A DNA stretch of 64,000 bases from Hamadaea sp. (GCF_013362815.1 NZ_JABFVK010000015.1:62001-126000); one strand, 5' to 3'; positions 9,249-18,778 are shown, counted from the first letter of the stretch. Notes: generated by a model not told the origin, from the sequence alone. Translations and numbers: made by a program.

Positions 9249-10961
9249 CTAGACGCGGCGGCGTACCTTCTTCGGCCCGACGATGAGGGCCAGGATCAGG
9301 ATGACCAGCCCCAGCAGCACCATGCCGACGCCCATCAACAAGTACGGGCGCAGCACGAAACCGGTCGAGGCGAGGCCGCCGGAATCGGAGCCGGTCGCGG
9401 AGTCGTCCGTGGCGTCGGCGGGGTCGTCCGTCGAACTACCGGCGACGGCCGTCACCGGACGAGCGGCCGGGCCGGGTACGAGGGTGACCTCGTGATCTTC
9501 GACTTCGCCGCCGTCGACCCAGCCGCCGGGCTTCGGCCCCGCTTCGGTCCGACCCGCCGAAAGCCGGCCGGTCGCGACCTCGGTCCGGCCCGCCTCGTAG
9601 AGGCGCAGCCGCAGGAACGTCTTGACCGACGCGCTCGGCAGCGAGAACGCCTTCCAGGTGAGCGTCGCGCTCGTCGCCGACGAGGAGAGCGACACCATCG
9701 CCCGCTCGGCGTCGTCGAACTTGCCGTTCTGGTTGACGTCCAGCCAGCCGGCCAGCAGCGCGGCCAACCCAGTGGTGTTCGTGATCTTCACGGTCAGCTT
9801 CGGCTTGGTCGAGACGATCTTCGTCCCGGCCGGTACGCCGTCGTCGTCGTTGAGCTGTGGGACGTTGCTGTCGTCGGTCGTCGCGTCGGCGTTGCCGAAG
9901 CCGTCCAGGTCGGCGTCGATGTTCGCGCCGATGCGCAGCTTCTTGCCGTGGTGCAAGTAGGACGACAGCACGTGCGCCGGTCCGCCGGAGTTGTCGAGCG
10001 TGCCGTAGGAGTCGGGCGCGTCACCGAAGTCGGTGGCGAGCAGGCAGTCCGCGCCGTCGTTGACCCGCAGCGCCGCCCCCTTCCCGTACGCCGTCGTCAG
10101 CGGCGGGGTGAACCCGGTACGCATCATGAACGTCTGGCTCTGCCCGGTCGGCGAACCGCCGGACTTCACGTCGTTGGCGCCGACGTAGAAGTTGCCGCTG
10201 CCGTCCTCCACGAACGCCGCGCCGTAGTTGGCGCTGTCGGGGAGGTCGGCGGTCACCGTCGCCACGTCGGTCACCTGACCCGAGGCCGGATCGACCTTGA
10301 CGAGCTTGCGGAAGTTGCTGTCCAGCTCGACGGCGTACAGCAGGCCGTCCTGGTCGTAGACGTCCCAGTCGCCGACGTTCAGATAGGCGCGCCCGGGCGA
10401 CGTACGCGACAGCGTCACATCCGTCAGCACCTGACCGAACGTCGGGCTGCCCGGCTTCACGTCGATCGCCATCAGGTGGTTCGCCGGCGTACGCGTGTGC
10501 ACGATGTACTTGTCGCCGTCGACCGTGCCGGCCAGCGCCTCGAACCCGGTCAGCGCAGTGCCGGAGGAGTCCTGCGGCACCCCGACCTCGACGAGTTCGC
10601 CCTGCTCACCGAAGCGGACGAGCTTGTCCGGCGCATTGTCGACCGAGTGCACACCCCAGATCAGGTTCTGCGTCTTGGAGTAGCCGATCGCGTTCACGAC
10701 GAAGTCGAACTGCTTGATCGGAATCAGTTTCGCCGTACTGATGTCGTAGCGGTTGAAGGTGGACCGCCCACTGCCCTCCGGCAGCGTCACCATGTACGCG
10801 TAGTTGGGGCAGGTCGCCCATGCGTCGGTCGCGGCCGGCGGCGCGGGGAGCGCCCGCGGAGCGGCGATCGGGGCGGCGTACGCCGCTGTGGATGATCCAG
10901 CCGCCATAAGAAGAGCGGCGACGGGCGCACCCCATCGCCGCGTTTTTTGCAAAACGCCCAT
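9249..10961 (-). CDS. Secreted GEVED-domain surface protein with LASTG tail
   Basis: 570 residues: a signal peptide (MGVLQKTRRWGAPVAALLMA, cut near AYA), then the same layout as the neighbour at 7469-9136. Matching blocks are CPNYAYMV, GYSKTQNLIWG, TLSRTSPGRAYLNVGDWDVY, DLPDSANYGAAFVEDGSGN and LATDFGDAPDSYGTLDNSGG (the GEVED start). It ends with LASTG, a hydrophobic segment and a basic tail (GPKKVRRRV). LAXTG is the motif attributed to class E sortases of high-GC actinobacteria, whereas its paralogue has LPDTG. The two genes look like a tandem duplication with diverged anchors. Confidence 0.85.
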   Translation of the reverse strand: MGVLQKTRRWGAPVAALLMAAGSSTAAYAAPIAAPRALPAPPAATDAWATCPNYAYMVTLPEGSGRSTFNRYDISTAKLIPIKQFDFVVNAIGYSKTQNLIWGVHSVDNAPDKLVRFGEQGELVEVGVPQDSSGTALTGFEALAGTVDGDKYIVHTRTPANHLMAIDVKPGSPTFGQVLTDVTLSRTSPGRAYLNVGDWDVYDQDGLLYAVELDSNFRKLVKVDPASGQVTDVATVTADLPDSANYGAAFVEDGSGNFYVGANDVKSGGSPTGQSQTFMMRTGFTPPLTTAYGKGAALRVNDGADCLLATDFGDAPDSYGTLDNSGGPAHVLSSYLHHGKKLRIGANIDADLDGFGNADATTDDSNVPQLNDDDGVPAGTKIVSTKPKLTVKITNTTGLAALLAGWLDVNQNGKFDDAERAMVSLSSSATSATLTWKAFSLPSASVKTFLRLRLYEAGRTEVATGRLSAGRTEAGPKPGGWVDGGEVEDHEVTLVPGPAARPVTAVAGSSTDDPADATDDSATGSDSGGLASTGFVLRPYLLMGVGMVLLGLVILILALIVGPKKVRRRV

Positions 10962-11001
10962 ATCGGACGTAACGAGAGCGCTGACCTGCTGTAACGAGCG
11001 G

Positions 11002-12045
11002 TCACATCTCGCAGTTGATCAGCACGGGCTCCGGTCGCAGGGTCACGCCGAACCGCTCATGCACGCCGTCGCGTACCTCGCGGGCGAGCTCCAGCAGGTC
11101 CTCGGTCCGGCCACCGCGATTGGTCAGCGCCAGCGTGTGCTTGCCCGAGATCGCCGCGCCGCCGCGCGCATACCCCTTGTGGAAGCCGGCGTGCTCGATC
11201 AGCCAGGCCGCGCTCACCTTCACCTTGCCGTCCGCCTCCGGCCACGTCGAAGGCTGCGAGCCGTCGACTCTCTCCACAAACATCTGGTACGCCGAGGCGG
11301 AGAGCACTGGATTCATGAAGAAGGAGCCGACCGAACGGGTATCGGGATCCTCCGGATCCAGCACCATGCCCTTGCCCGAGCGCAGGGCGAGCACTGCTTC
11401 CCTGGCCTGCTCCAGACTCACGTGGTCGCCGGGTTCCACCCCGAGTCGTCTGGCCAGTTCGGCGTACCGGATGGGCGTGGAGACGGACGAGCGGACCAGG
11501 CGCATGGCCACGGACAGGACCACCCACCTGTCGTTGTGTTTGAACTTGCTGCCGCGGTACGCGAACTCGCACTCGGCCGCGGACAGCTCCACGACCTCGT
11601 CGGCGAGCCGGTCGAGGACGGTGACCGCGGTGATCACCTCGGACACGTCCTGGCCATAGGCGCCGACGTTCTGGATCGGCGTCGCACCCGTCGACCCCGG
11701 TACGCCGGACAGGCACTCGACGCCCGCGAGCCCCTCGGCGACCGTGTACGCGACGAAGCCGTCCCAGTTCTGCCCGGCCTGGACCACCAGCTCCACGGTC
11801 TTGCCGTCGTCGGCGGTGATGCTCCAGCCGTCGGACCGGATGAGCACCACGAGACCGGGGAAGCCGTCGTCGCCGATCACGACATTGCTGCCGCCCGCCA
11901 GGATCAGCACCGGGCCGTCACCGGCGGACCGTACACTTTGCACGATCTCATCGACGCTGTTCGCGACGATCATCCGCCGGGCTGGACCGCCCAGGCCGAG
12001 GGTGGTCCAACGGGCGAGCGACACATCAGGGCTGACCTCAGGCAC
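11002..12045 (-). CDS. murB: UDP-N-acetylenolpyruvoylglucosamine reductase
   Basis: 347 residues from GTG 12045. This FAD enzyme reduces UDP-GlcNAc-enolpyruvate to UDP-MurNAc in peptidoglycan precursor synthesis. Family motifs are the N-terminal WTTLGLGGPARR, the FAD-binding ILAGGSNVVIGDDGF, the GATPIQNVGAYGQDVSEVI loop, and the C-terminal RPEPVLINCE. Its length and the VGSFFMNPVLS segment agree with the longer MurB class. It is divergent from the isomerase-type gene at 12094, with 48 bases between starts. Confidence 0.96.
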   Translation of the reverse strand: MPEVSPDVSLARWTTLGLGGPARRMIVANSVDEIVQSVRSAGDGPVLILAGGSNVVIGDDGFPGLVVLIRSDGWSITADDGKTVELVVQAGQNWDGFVAYTVAEGLAGVECLSGVPGSTGATPIQNVGAYGQDVSEVITAVTVLDRLADEVVELSAAECEFAYRGSKFKHNDRWVVLSVAMRLVRSSVSTPIRYAELARRLGVEPGDHVSLEQAREAVLALRSGKGMVLDPEDPDTRSVGSFFMNPVLSASAYQMFVERVDGSQPSTWPEADGKVKVSAAWLIEHAGFHKGYARGGAAISGKHTLALTNRGGRTEDLLELAREVRDGVHERFGVTLRPEPVLINCEM

Positions 12046-12093
12046 GCACTCACCCTAAGCTGTGCTCGGGACGGCGGTAAGCGGGAGGACCGG

Positions 12094-12885
12094 ATGAGCA
12101 GGACGCACGGCAGCAAGGAGTTCTGGCTGGCCGCACTGCGGCCGGAGATCTCGGCGTTCCGATCGGCCGCGGCCGAGGCGCTCGACGCCGACCCGGAGAT
12201 CGCGGTCCCCTCGTGCCTGGGGTGGACGATTCTCGATCTGGTTCACCACCTCGCCTATGTCTATCAACGGCACCTGTCCCACCTCAGCCGTGGGCTCACC
12301 ACTGATCCGCAGCTGCCCTCGATCGACGACGGTACGCCCGCCGACCAGCGACCCGCCGCGACCGAGGCCATCAAGCTCTTCGACGAACGAGCCGAACGGC
12401 TGCTCACGACGCTGGAGGCGCTCGACCCGGAGATGCCCGCCTGGAACTGGGCGCCGCAGGCGAAGAAGGTCGCCTTCTGGGACCGCCGCCTCGCGCTGGA
12501 GACCGCGGTGCACCGCTGGGATGCGCAGATGGCGATCGCCCGGGCCGAGCCGATCGAGGACCGGCTCGCCGCCGACGGGGTCAGCGAGGTGCTCGACACC
12601 TGGCTGCCGGCCGGTGGGACGCGGCGCAAGGGCCCGGCCGACAAGATCGGCGTGGTGCACCTGCTCGCCACCGACACCGGCGACGAGTGGTTCCTGCGGT
12701 TACGCGGTCAAGGCGTCGCGCTGCTGGACACCGACACGATCCTCGACAGCGAGGAGCCCGACCCGCGCGTGTCCGCCTCGGGGACGGCGTCCGACCTTCT
12801 CCTGGCGATGTACGGGCGGGTCGGCTTCGACGTCCTGGAGCTGGCCGGGGACGAGTTCCTCCTCGAGGCCCTCCGAGTCGGCTGA
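12094..12885 (+). CDS. Maleylpyruvate isomerase/DinB-type mycothiol-dependent family protein
   Basis: 263 residues from ATG 12094, with GGGAGG at 12083-12088. The N-terminal four-helix region contains VPSCLGWTILDLVHHLAYVY, the hallmark of the TIGR03083/MDMPI family (a helix with a metal-type His). FWDRRLALETAVHRWDAQMA provides a second conserved His. Members use mycothiol as cofactor or transfer partner; the exact reaction here is unknown. Its stop overlaps the start of the LacI regulator, so the two genes form a transcription unit. Confidence 0.85.
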   Translation: MSRTHGSKEFWLAALRPEISAFRSAAAEALDADPEIAVPSCLGWTILDLVHHLAYVYQRHLSHLSRGLTTDPQLPSIDDGTPADQRPAATEAIKLFDERAERLLTTLEALDPEMPAWNWAPQAKKVAFWDRRLALETAVHRWDAQMAIARAEPIEDRLAADGVSEVLDTWLPAGGTRRKGPADKIGVVHLLATDTGDEWFLRLRGQGVALLDTDTILDSEEPDPRVSASGTASDLLLAMYGRVGFDVLELAGDEFLLEALRVG

Positions 12886-13886
12886 TGACCGGCCGACCCA
12901 CACTCGAGCAGGTGGCTGAACGCGCGGGCGTGTCCCGGGCGACCGTCTCCCGCGTCGTCAACGGCTCCCCCACCGTCACACCGGCGATCCGCGAGGTCGT
13001 CGAGCGGGCTATCGCCGAACTCGGTTACGTGCCCAACCAGGCCGCTCGCAGCCTGGTCACTCAGCGTACGGACTCGATCGCACTGATCCTGCCGGAAAGC
13101 GAGTTCCGGGTCTTCTCGGAGGACCAGGCGATCCCCGGCTTCATCCGGGGTGTCTCCCAGGAACTCGAAGCGGCCGACAAACAATTGGTTCTCATGGTCG
13201 GCGGCTCCCCGTCCGCCCACGACCGGATCGAGCGGTACGCCTTGGCCCGCCACGTCGACGGCGTGATCATCGCATCGATGCACGGCGCCGACCCGTTGCC
13301 CAATTCGCTGCACCGCATGGGCATTCCCGTGGTCTGCGGCGGCCGGCCGCTCGGCCGGAGCGTCGTCCCGTACGTCGAGGTCGACAGCGTCGGCGGAGCC
13401 CGTCTCGCCGTACGCCATCTGCTGACGCGCGGCCGGACCCGGATCGCCACCGTCGCCGGGCCGCAGGACATGGTCGCGGGCATCGACCGGCTGGCCGGCT
13501 ATCGGCAGGAACTCCAGGACTCCGACCGGCGCTCGATCGTCGCCGTCGGCGACTTCACCCGCGAATCCGGTGCGGTCGCGATGCGCCAGCTCCTCGCGGA
13601 CGATCCGCACCTCGACGCCGTCTTCGTGGCGTCGGACCTCATGGCGTTCGGCGCGTTGACGGCGCTGCGCGAAGCGGGACGGCGGGTACCCGACGACGTG
13701 GCCCTGGTCGGCTTCGACGACGTCGAGCAGGCCCGGTACGCCGAACCTCCACTCACGACGGTGCGACAGCCGATCATCGGCCAAGGCCGGGAAATGGCCC
13801 GGCAGCTGTTGCGTCTCGTCGCCGGCGAGGAGATTCCTTCGTCGGTCGTCCTGCCTACCGAGCTCGTTGTGCGCGCTTCCGCTTGA
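12885..13886 (+). CDS. LacI/GalR family transcriptional regulator
   Basis: 333 residues from ATG 12885, overlapping the upstream stop (TGATG). The N-terminal helix-turn-helix reads TLEQVAERAGVSRATVSRVV, followed by the hinge LGYVPNQAARSL. The rest is a periplasmic-binding-protein-like effector domain, with DGVIIASMHG and VPDDVALVGFDDVEQARYAE as in sugar-responsive LacI proteins. No sugar transport or catabolic genes adjoin it, so its regulon is probably elsewhere. Confidence 0.93.
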   Translation: MTGRPTLEQVAERAGVSRATVSRVVNGSPTVTPAIREVVERAIAELGYVPNQAARSLVTQRTDSIALILPESEFRVFSEDQAIPGFIRGVSQELEAADKQLVLMVGGSPSAHDRIERYALARHVDGVIIASMHGADPLPNSLHRMGIPVVCGGRPLGRSVVPYVEVDSVGGARLAVRHLLTRGRTRIATVAGPQDMVAGIDRLAGYRQELQDSDRRSIVAVGDFTRESGAVAMRQLLADDPHLDAVFVASDLMAFGALTALREAGRRVPDDVALVGFDDVEQARYAEPPLTTVRQPIIGQGREMARQLLRLVAGEEIPSSVVLPTELVVRASA

Positions 13887-13893
13887 CGTGCTT

Positions 13894-14039
13894 AGCCGGA
13901 AAGGAGTAACCCACTCCGGGCGGTCAGGCTTGATCCCTGCGTGGGTTACTCCTTTCCGGCTCTGGTTGGTGCCTGGCCGTGGTGGGTTGAGGGCCAGTGG
14001 GGTTGGACGGCGTTTGGGGAGTTGACGGCGTTTGGGGAG
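13894..14039. repeat. Dispersed intergenic element, family B copy 1
   Basis: It begins with a perfect 21-base hairpin (13894-13914 with 13941-13961, left arm AGCCGGAAAGGAGTAACCCA...) and a 26-base loop containing CGGTCAGGCTTGAT. About 78 further bases follow, including a direct repeat of ACGGCGTTTGGGGAGT. The whole stretch aligns, with about one indel, to the reverse complement of 40261-40405. It fills the gap between the convergent LacI gene and nuoN. It could be a terminator, a small MITE-like element or a structured RNA. Confidence 0.9.
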
Positions 14040-14067
14040 TGGCTGGCGTTGCGCGGGGCAGCGCCGG

Positions 14068-15498
14068 TTAGAAGGTGGTCAGGTCGAGGATTAGCTGCGG
14101 TGCGAAGCCGGCCGCGACGGCGGCGAGCGTTACGAGGGTGAGTACCACGGCGATCGAGACTGCGGTGCGGGGGGCAGGCGTACTGCTGTCGCGGTAAAGC
14201 GGCAGAACCGCGCGCAGGTAGACGGCCAGCCCGACGACGGCTGCGAGCGCGGCGGCGGCCACCACGAACCAGGCCTTGGCGTCGACGAGCGCCTGGATCA
14301 CGAAGACCTTCGCGAACAGGCCGGCGAGCGCGGGCGGCAGCCCGGCGAGGCCCACCACCGCGAACGCGTACGCCGCCGAGCGCACCGGCGCTGTCCGGCC
14401 CAGTCCGGCGTACTCGTCGAGGGTTCCGCCGTCGGCCCCGGCCGGGCGCAACGAGATCACTCCGGCAAAGGCGCCCAGTTCGACGGTCACATAGATCAAC
14501 GCGTACGCCAGAGTCGCCGTGACCAACGGAGCGACGGAAGCGACGTGGACGGCGGCCAACGGGGCGAGCATGAAACCGGCCTGCGCCACCGACGACCACG
14601 CGAGCAGGCGCACCATCCGCTGCTGGCGCAGCGCGACGAGCGTACCGACTAGCAGCGTCGCGGCGGCGATGATGCCGAGCACCGGACCGGTGACCCGGGT
14701 CCAGGCCGGTCCGACGAGGACGGTGGCATAGACGATGGCGACCAGGCCACCGAGCTTCGACGCCGTCGACAAGTACGCCGCGATCGGCAACGGTCCACCG
14801 TCGTACGTGGTGGGTGCCCAGGCGTGCGCGGGCACGGCGGCGACCTTGAACGCCAGCCCCACCAGCAGCAGAACCAGTCCCGCCCCGGCCAGCGGCCGCC
14901 CGGGACCGTGGACGTCGAGCGCAGTGGCCAGCGACCGGAAGTGCACCTGGCCGGTCGCGGCGTACATGAGGGCCGCGCCGAGCAGCGTCACCGCGGTCGC
15001 GGCCACACTGGTCAGCAGGAAGGTAACCGCAGCCTGCGCCGATTCGGGGGACTTGCGGCGCAACCCGACCAGCACATAGAGCGGCAGGGTCAGCGTCTCC
15101 AACGCCACGATGAGCGTGATCAGATCCCGGGCCCCGCCCAGCGCCACACCGCCGGTCATCGAGGCGGCCAGGAGGAAGGCGTACTCGCCGGTGGGCAGGT
15201 CACCGCGCAGCAGAGTGGGCGCGGAGAGCAGCAGGACCAGCGCGGTGATCGTCGCGATCGCGATCGCGAGCAGCGTGGTGCGGTCGTCGAGCTCCCAGGA
15301 GCAGCCGCTGTCGACGCAGAACGATCGGCGCGAGTGACCCGCACCGACGATGCCCGAGCCGACGGCGGTCGCGGCCGCGCCGAGGACGCCCACGCCGAGC
15401 GTCACCGCGACCCGCCCGGCCAGCAGGTCCGCGACGAGCACGAGCACGGCGGTCCCGGCCGCGAGATACAGCGGGAGAAGTCCGATGTGGTCGATCAT
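14068..15498 (-). CDS. nuoN: NADH-quinone oxidoreductase subunit N
   Basis: 476 residues from ATG 15498, overlapping the nuoM stop (ATGA). It is an antiporter-like membrane subunit of complex I with many hydrophobic helices. The proton-channel segment AFKVAAVPAHAWAPTTYDGG carries the Lys of the discontinuous helix and the conserved HAWAP(T) stretch, and LLAWSSVAQAGFML matches the central helix. It is the last gene of the nuoI-N run and ends 28 bases from the family B repeat. Confidence 0.95.
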   Translation of the reverse strand: MIDHIGLLPLYLAAGTAVLVLVADLLAGRVAVTLGVGVLGAAATAVGSGIVGAGHSRRSFCVDSGCSWELDDRTTLLAIAIATITALVLLLSAPTLLRGDLPTGEYAFLLAASMTGGVALGGARDLITLIVALETLTLPLYVLVGLRRKSPESAQAAVTFLLTSVAATAVTLLGAALMYAATGQVHFRSLATALDVHGPGRPLAGAGLVLLLVGLAFKVAAVPAHAWAPTTYDGGPLPIAAYLSTASKLGGLVAIVYATVLVGPAWTRVTGPVLGIIAAATLLVGTLVALRQQRMVRLLAWSSVAQAGFMLAPLAAVHVASVAPLVTATLAYALIYVTVELGAFAGVISLRPAGADGGTLDEYAGLGRTAPVRSAAYAFAVVGLAGLPPALAGLFAKVFVIQALVDAKAWFVVAAAALAAVVGLAVYLRAVLPLYRDSSTPAPRTAVSIAVVLTLVTLAAVAAGFAPQLILDLTTF

Positions 15499-16976
15499 CG
15501 CGCCACCAACTCGATCACCTTCGGCATCGACTCCAGCACATAGCCGTTGACCAGCGCGGGAACCAGCCCGATGGCCAGCGCGAGCAGCACGAGCGGCGCC
15601 CAGGCCAGGCCCTCGGCCATGGTCACCGCGGGAATTCCGGTCACCGCGGGCGCCGCCGGGCCATGGGTCACCCGCCTCAACAATCTCAACAGGTACGCCG
15701 CTGTCAGCGCTCCGCCGACGGCGGCGACGACGGCGAGCCACAGCCAGCCGCCACCCAGTTGAACGGCGGCGACGACGGCGAACGCCTCGCCCCAGAAGCC
15801 GGCCAGGCCGGGCAGTCCGAGGCTGGCGAGCGCGGCGAATCCGAGGATCCCGGCCAACGCCGGTGAGGTCTCCCGCAGCCCGCCGAGTTCGTGCAGGTCA
15901 CCGGTGTGGGTCCGGTCTTTGATCGCACCGGCGAGGAAGAACAACAGGCCGGTGATCACGCCGTGGGCGATGTTGCCGAGCAGCGCGGCCTGGACCCCCG
16001 TCGAACTGGCGAACCCGCCGCTCGCCGCGCCGGCGGCGATGCCGAGCAGCACGAACCCCATGTGCCCCACGCTCGAGTACGCGATGAGCCGCTTGAGTTC
16101 ACGCTGGGCCAGACAGACGAGCGAGCCGACGATGATCGCGACGACGGCGAGGACGCCGAGCACCGGAGCCACGGCTTTGGCTCCCTCGGGCAGGATGCCC
16201 AGCCCGACCCGGATCAGCCCGTAAGTGCCCATCTTCAGCAGCACCCCGGCGAGGATCACGCTGCCGACCGTCGGAGCCTCGGTATGCGCTGCGGGCAGCC
16301 AGGTGTGCAGCGGCCACAGCGGAGCCTTGACCGCGAACGCGACGGCGAGCACCACGAACAGGCCGATCTGCGTACTCCGGGGCAGGGAGGGCTCGATCGA
16401 CAACAGATCCATGTCGAAGCTGCCCGCCGACGTCCCGATCCCCAGTACGCCGATCAGCAGCAGCACCGAGCCGAACAGGGTGTACAGGGCGAACTTGCGG
16501 GCGGCGCGCCGCCGGTCCGGCCCGCCCCAGCCCGCGATCACCGCGTACATCGGGAGCAGGACGACCTCGAACGAGATGAAGAACAACACGAGGTCGAGAG
16601 ACAGGAAGACGCCCAGCAGGCCGACCTCGATGATCAGCAGCAACGCGGCGAGCTTCGCACCGGACGGCCGGTCCTCCGGCGATCGCCACACCGTGTACGC
16701 ACAGCACAGCAGGGTCAACAGCGTCGTGAGCACGACCAGCGGGTAGGAGATGCCGTCGACCCCGAGAGCGAACTTGACCCCGATCGACGGGACCCAGTCA
16801 TAGCGCACCTGGTGCCAGAGGCCGCTCCCCCGGCTGGCGGCCAGCGGCAGCGACAGGAGGAAGGTGAGCGCCGCCGCGCCGGTGGCCACGATCCGCCCGG
16901 CCCGATCCGGCAACAGTGCGGCGGCGATCGCTCCGGCCAGCGGAATCAGGAGCAGCAGGGTCAGCAGGCTCATCAT
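15495..16976 (-). CDS. nuoM: NADH-quinone oxidoreductase subunit M
   Basis: 493 residues; start at ATG 16976 (or 16973), overlapping the nuoL stop. It is a proton-pumping membrane subunit homologous to Mrp antiporters. LWPLHTWLPAAHTEAPTVGS is the canonical NuoM channel motif with the His and Glu, and LKRLIAYSSVGHMGFVL follows. The coupling Glu region and about 14 helices are present, and the length is normal. It overlaps nuoN by four bases. Confidence 0.95.
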   Translation of the reverse strand: MMSLLTLLLLIPLAGAIAAALLPDRAGRIVATGAAALTFLLSLPLAASRGSGLWHQVRYDWVPSIGVKFALGVDGISYPLVVLTTLLTLLCCAYTVWRSPEDRPSGAKLAALLLIIEVGLLGVFLSLDLVLFFISFEVVLLPMYAVIAGWGGPDRRRAARKFALYTLFGSVLLLIGVLGIGTSAGSFDMDLLSIEPSLPRSTQIGLFVVLAVAFAVKAPLWPLHTWLPAAHTEAPTVGSVILAGVLLKMGTYGLIRVGLGILPEGAKAVAPVLGVLAVVAIIVGSLVCLAQRELKRLIAYSSVGHMGFVLLGIAAGAASGGFASSTGVQAALLGNIAHGVITGLLFFLAGAIKDRTHTGDLHELGGLRETSPALAGILGFAALASLGLPGLAGFWGEAFAVVAAVQLGGGWLWLAVVAAVGGALTAAYLLRLLRRVTHGPAAPAVTGIPAVTMAEGLAWAPLVLLALAIGLVPALVNGYVLESMPKVIELVAR

Positions 16977-18778
16977 CGCAGCAGTCCGTTCAGGGCGAAG
17001 ACGACGACGGAGACGGCAGCGATCATCAGCACTCCGGCGAGCGCCCGGGGGATGCCCGAGCGATGCCAGCGGGTGAGCGTGCCGCCGAGGGCGAGCGTTC
17101 CAGCGCCGACACCGGTCACCACGCCGTCCACGCCGGACTCGTCGACCGCCCGGGTCACTCGGGCCAGCCCGCGTACGGGTGCGACGACCAGCGCGTTCTG
17201 CACGGCGTCGAGCCCGAACGCCGACGCGACGAAGCCCCGGGCCCGGCCCAGCACGCTCGCCGGATCCCCGGTACGCCGCCAGCCCCACCAGGCCGCGAAG
17301 AGCCCGGCGACGACCAGGACGATGGGCAGCAGCGCCAACGCGTCCAGTTCGGTCAGTTCCCGGTTCGCGGCGTACGCCCCCAGCCCCAGCCCAGCCGCGG
17401 GAACCGCCAGGACGAGCAGCGGTACGCGCATCACCCAGCTCGGGACGTGCACGTGATCGTTGTAGCCCGGTCCGAAGAACACGCGCAGCCACAGGCGCAT
17501 GGCGTACCAGGCGGTGACGAAGGTGCCGACCAGCCCGGCGAGGTAGACGGCCAGCGCAGTGCCGCCGGTGCCGTGCTCGGCGGCGGTGAGGATCGCCTCC
17601 TTGCTCCAGAACCCGGCCATCGGCGGGATGCCGGCCAACGCGGCGAGACCGATCGTCATCGTCCAGAAGGTCACCGGCAGCGCCTTGCGGAGGCCGCCCA
17701 TCCGGGACATCAGGTTCGTCCCGACCGCGTGGATGACGCCGCCTGCGGCGAGGAAGAGCAGCGCTTTGAAGGCCGCATGGGTGAGCAGGTGGAAGATCGC
17801 CGAGTCGCGCGCGCCGACCGCCAGCGCCCCGGTCATGTAACCGAGCTGGCTGACCGTCGACCACGCGAGTACGCGTTTGATGTCGTCCTGCGCGGTCGCG
17901 GCGAACGCGCCCAGCAGCAGGGTTATCACGGCCATGACGCCCAGCACCGTCAACGAGGCGGGTGCCGCCGCGAAGACCGGGTAGAGCCGATCCACCACGT
18001 AGACCCCGGCCGCCACCATCGTCGCGGCGTGGATCAACGCCGAGATCGGGGTCGGGCCCGCCATCGCATCAGGCAACCAGGTATGCAGCGGGAACTGCGC
18101 GCTCTTGCCCGCCACCCCGGCCAGCAGCAAGATCGCGGCGGCGGTGAGCGTACCGGTGGTCATCTGGGGCAGCGCCGATAGGACGTCGGCGATCCGGAAG
18201 CTGCCCGCGTTCACCCCGAGCAGGGCGATGCCCAGCAGGAAGCCGACGTCGCCGACCCGGGTGACGAGGAACGCCTTCACAGCGGCCGCCGGTGCTTCGG
18301 GCAACTTCCGATCGTGCGCGATCAGCAGGTAGGAGCACGCGCCCATGACTTCCCAGCCGACCAGCACCAGGATCAGGTCGCCGCCGACCACCACCGCCAG
18401 CATGGCGGCCGTGAAGATGCTGATCTGGGCGGCGTACGGGCCGTAGCGCTCGTCGCCCTTCAAATAGCCGATCGAGTAGACCTGGACCGCCAGCGCGACG
18501 ATCGCGACGGCGAGCGCGACGAACAAGGCTCGCTGATCGATCGCCACGCCGAGGGTGACCTGGAAGCTGCCGAGGGTCACCCATTCCCGCGACGTCTCGA
18601 ACCCGGCCCGCGCGACGTCGTCGGCGAGCAGCGCAGACACGATGAGCAGCGAGACAGCGGCGCCGGCCACTCCGAGTGCCGCGCCGACCGCGCGGCCGGC
18701 CCGTGGAGTCACCAGCCCGATCAGGCCGAGAACTGCGGGAACCGCCGGGAGCAGCGGCCCGAGAGTGTCAGGCGACAT
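16973..18778 (-). CDS. nuoL: NADH-quinone oxidoreductase subunit L
   Basis: 601 residues from ATG 18778. It is the distal antiporter-like subunit of complex I. Motifs seen are GKSAQFPLHTWLPDAMAGPT (channel Lys/His region), PISALIHAATMVAAGVYVVD and DIKRVLAWSTVSQLGYM. The length is at the short end for NuoL, which usually has 600-650 residues. Its start sits 10 bases inside the nuoK 3' end, so translation is coupled. Confidence 0.95.
   Translation of the reverse strand: MSPDTLGPLLPAVPAVLGLIGLVTPRAGRAVGAALGVAGAAVSLLIVSALLADDVARAGFETSREWVTLGSFQVTLGVAIDQRALFVALAVAIVALAVQVYSIGYLKGDERYGPYAAQISIFTAAMLAVVVGGDLILVLVGWEVMGACSYLLIAHDRKLPEAPAAAVKAFLVTRVGDVGFLLGIALLGVNAGSFRIADVLSALPQMTTGTLTAAAILLLAGVAGKSAQFPLHTWLPDAMAGPTPISALIHAATMVAAGVYVVDRLYPVFAAAPASLTVLGVMAVITLLLGAFAATAQDDIKRVLAWSTVSQLGYMTGALAVGARDSAIFHLLTHAAFKALLFLAAGGVIHAVGTNLMSRMGGLRKALPVTFWTMTIGLAALAGIPPMAGFWSKEAILTAAEHGTGGTALAVYLAGLVGTFVTAWYAMRLWLRVFFGPGYNDHVHVPSWVMRVPLLVLAVPAAGLGLGAYAANRELTELDALALLPIVLVVAGLFAAWWGWRRTGDPASVLGRARGFVASAFGLDAVQNALVVAPVRGLARVTRAVDESGVDGVVTGVGAGTLALGGTLTRWHRSGIPRALAGVLMIAAVSVVVFALNGLLR

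Noticed and set aside
8958-10895. A 645-residue plus-strand frame opposite the LASTG surface protein
   Set aside because: It mirrors the third-position GC of the real gene on the other strand; the sense protein has a signal peptide, domains and a sorting signal.
13941-14141. Small open frame (66 codons) in the gap between LacI and nuoN
   Set aside because: It runs through the family B repeat and into the 3' end of nuoN, with no RBS and no protein-like composition.
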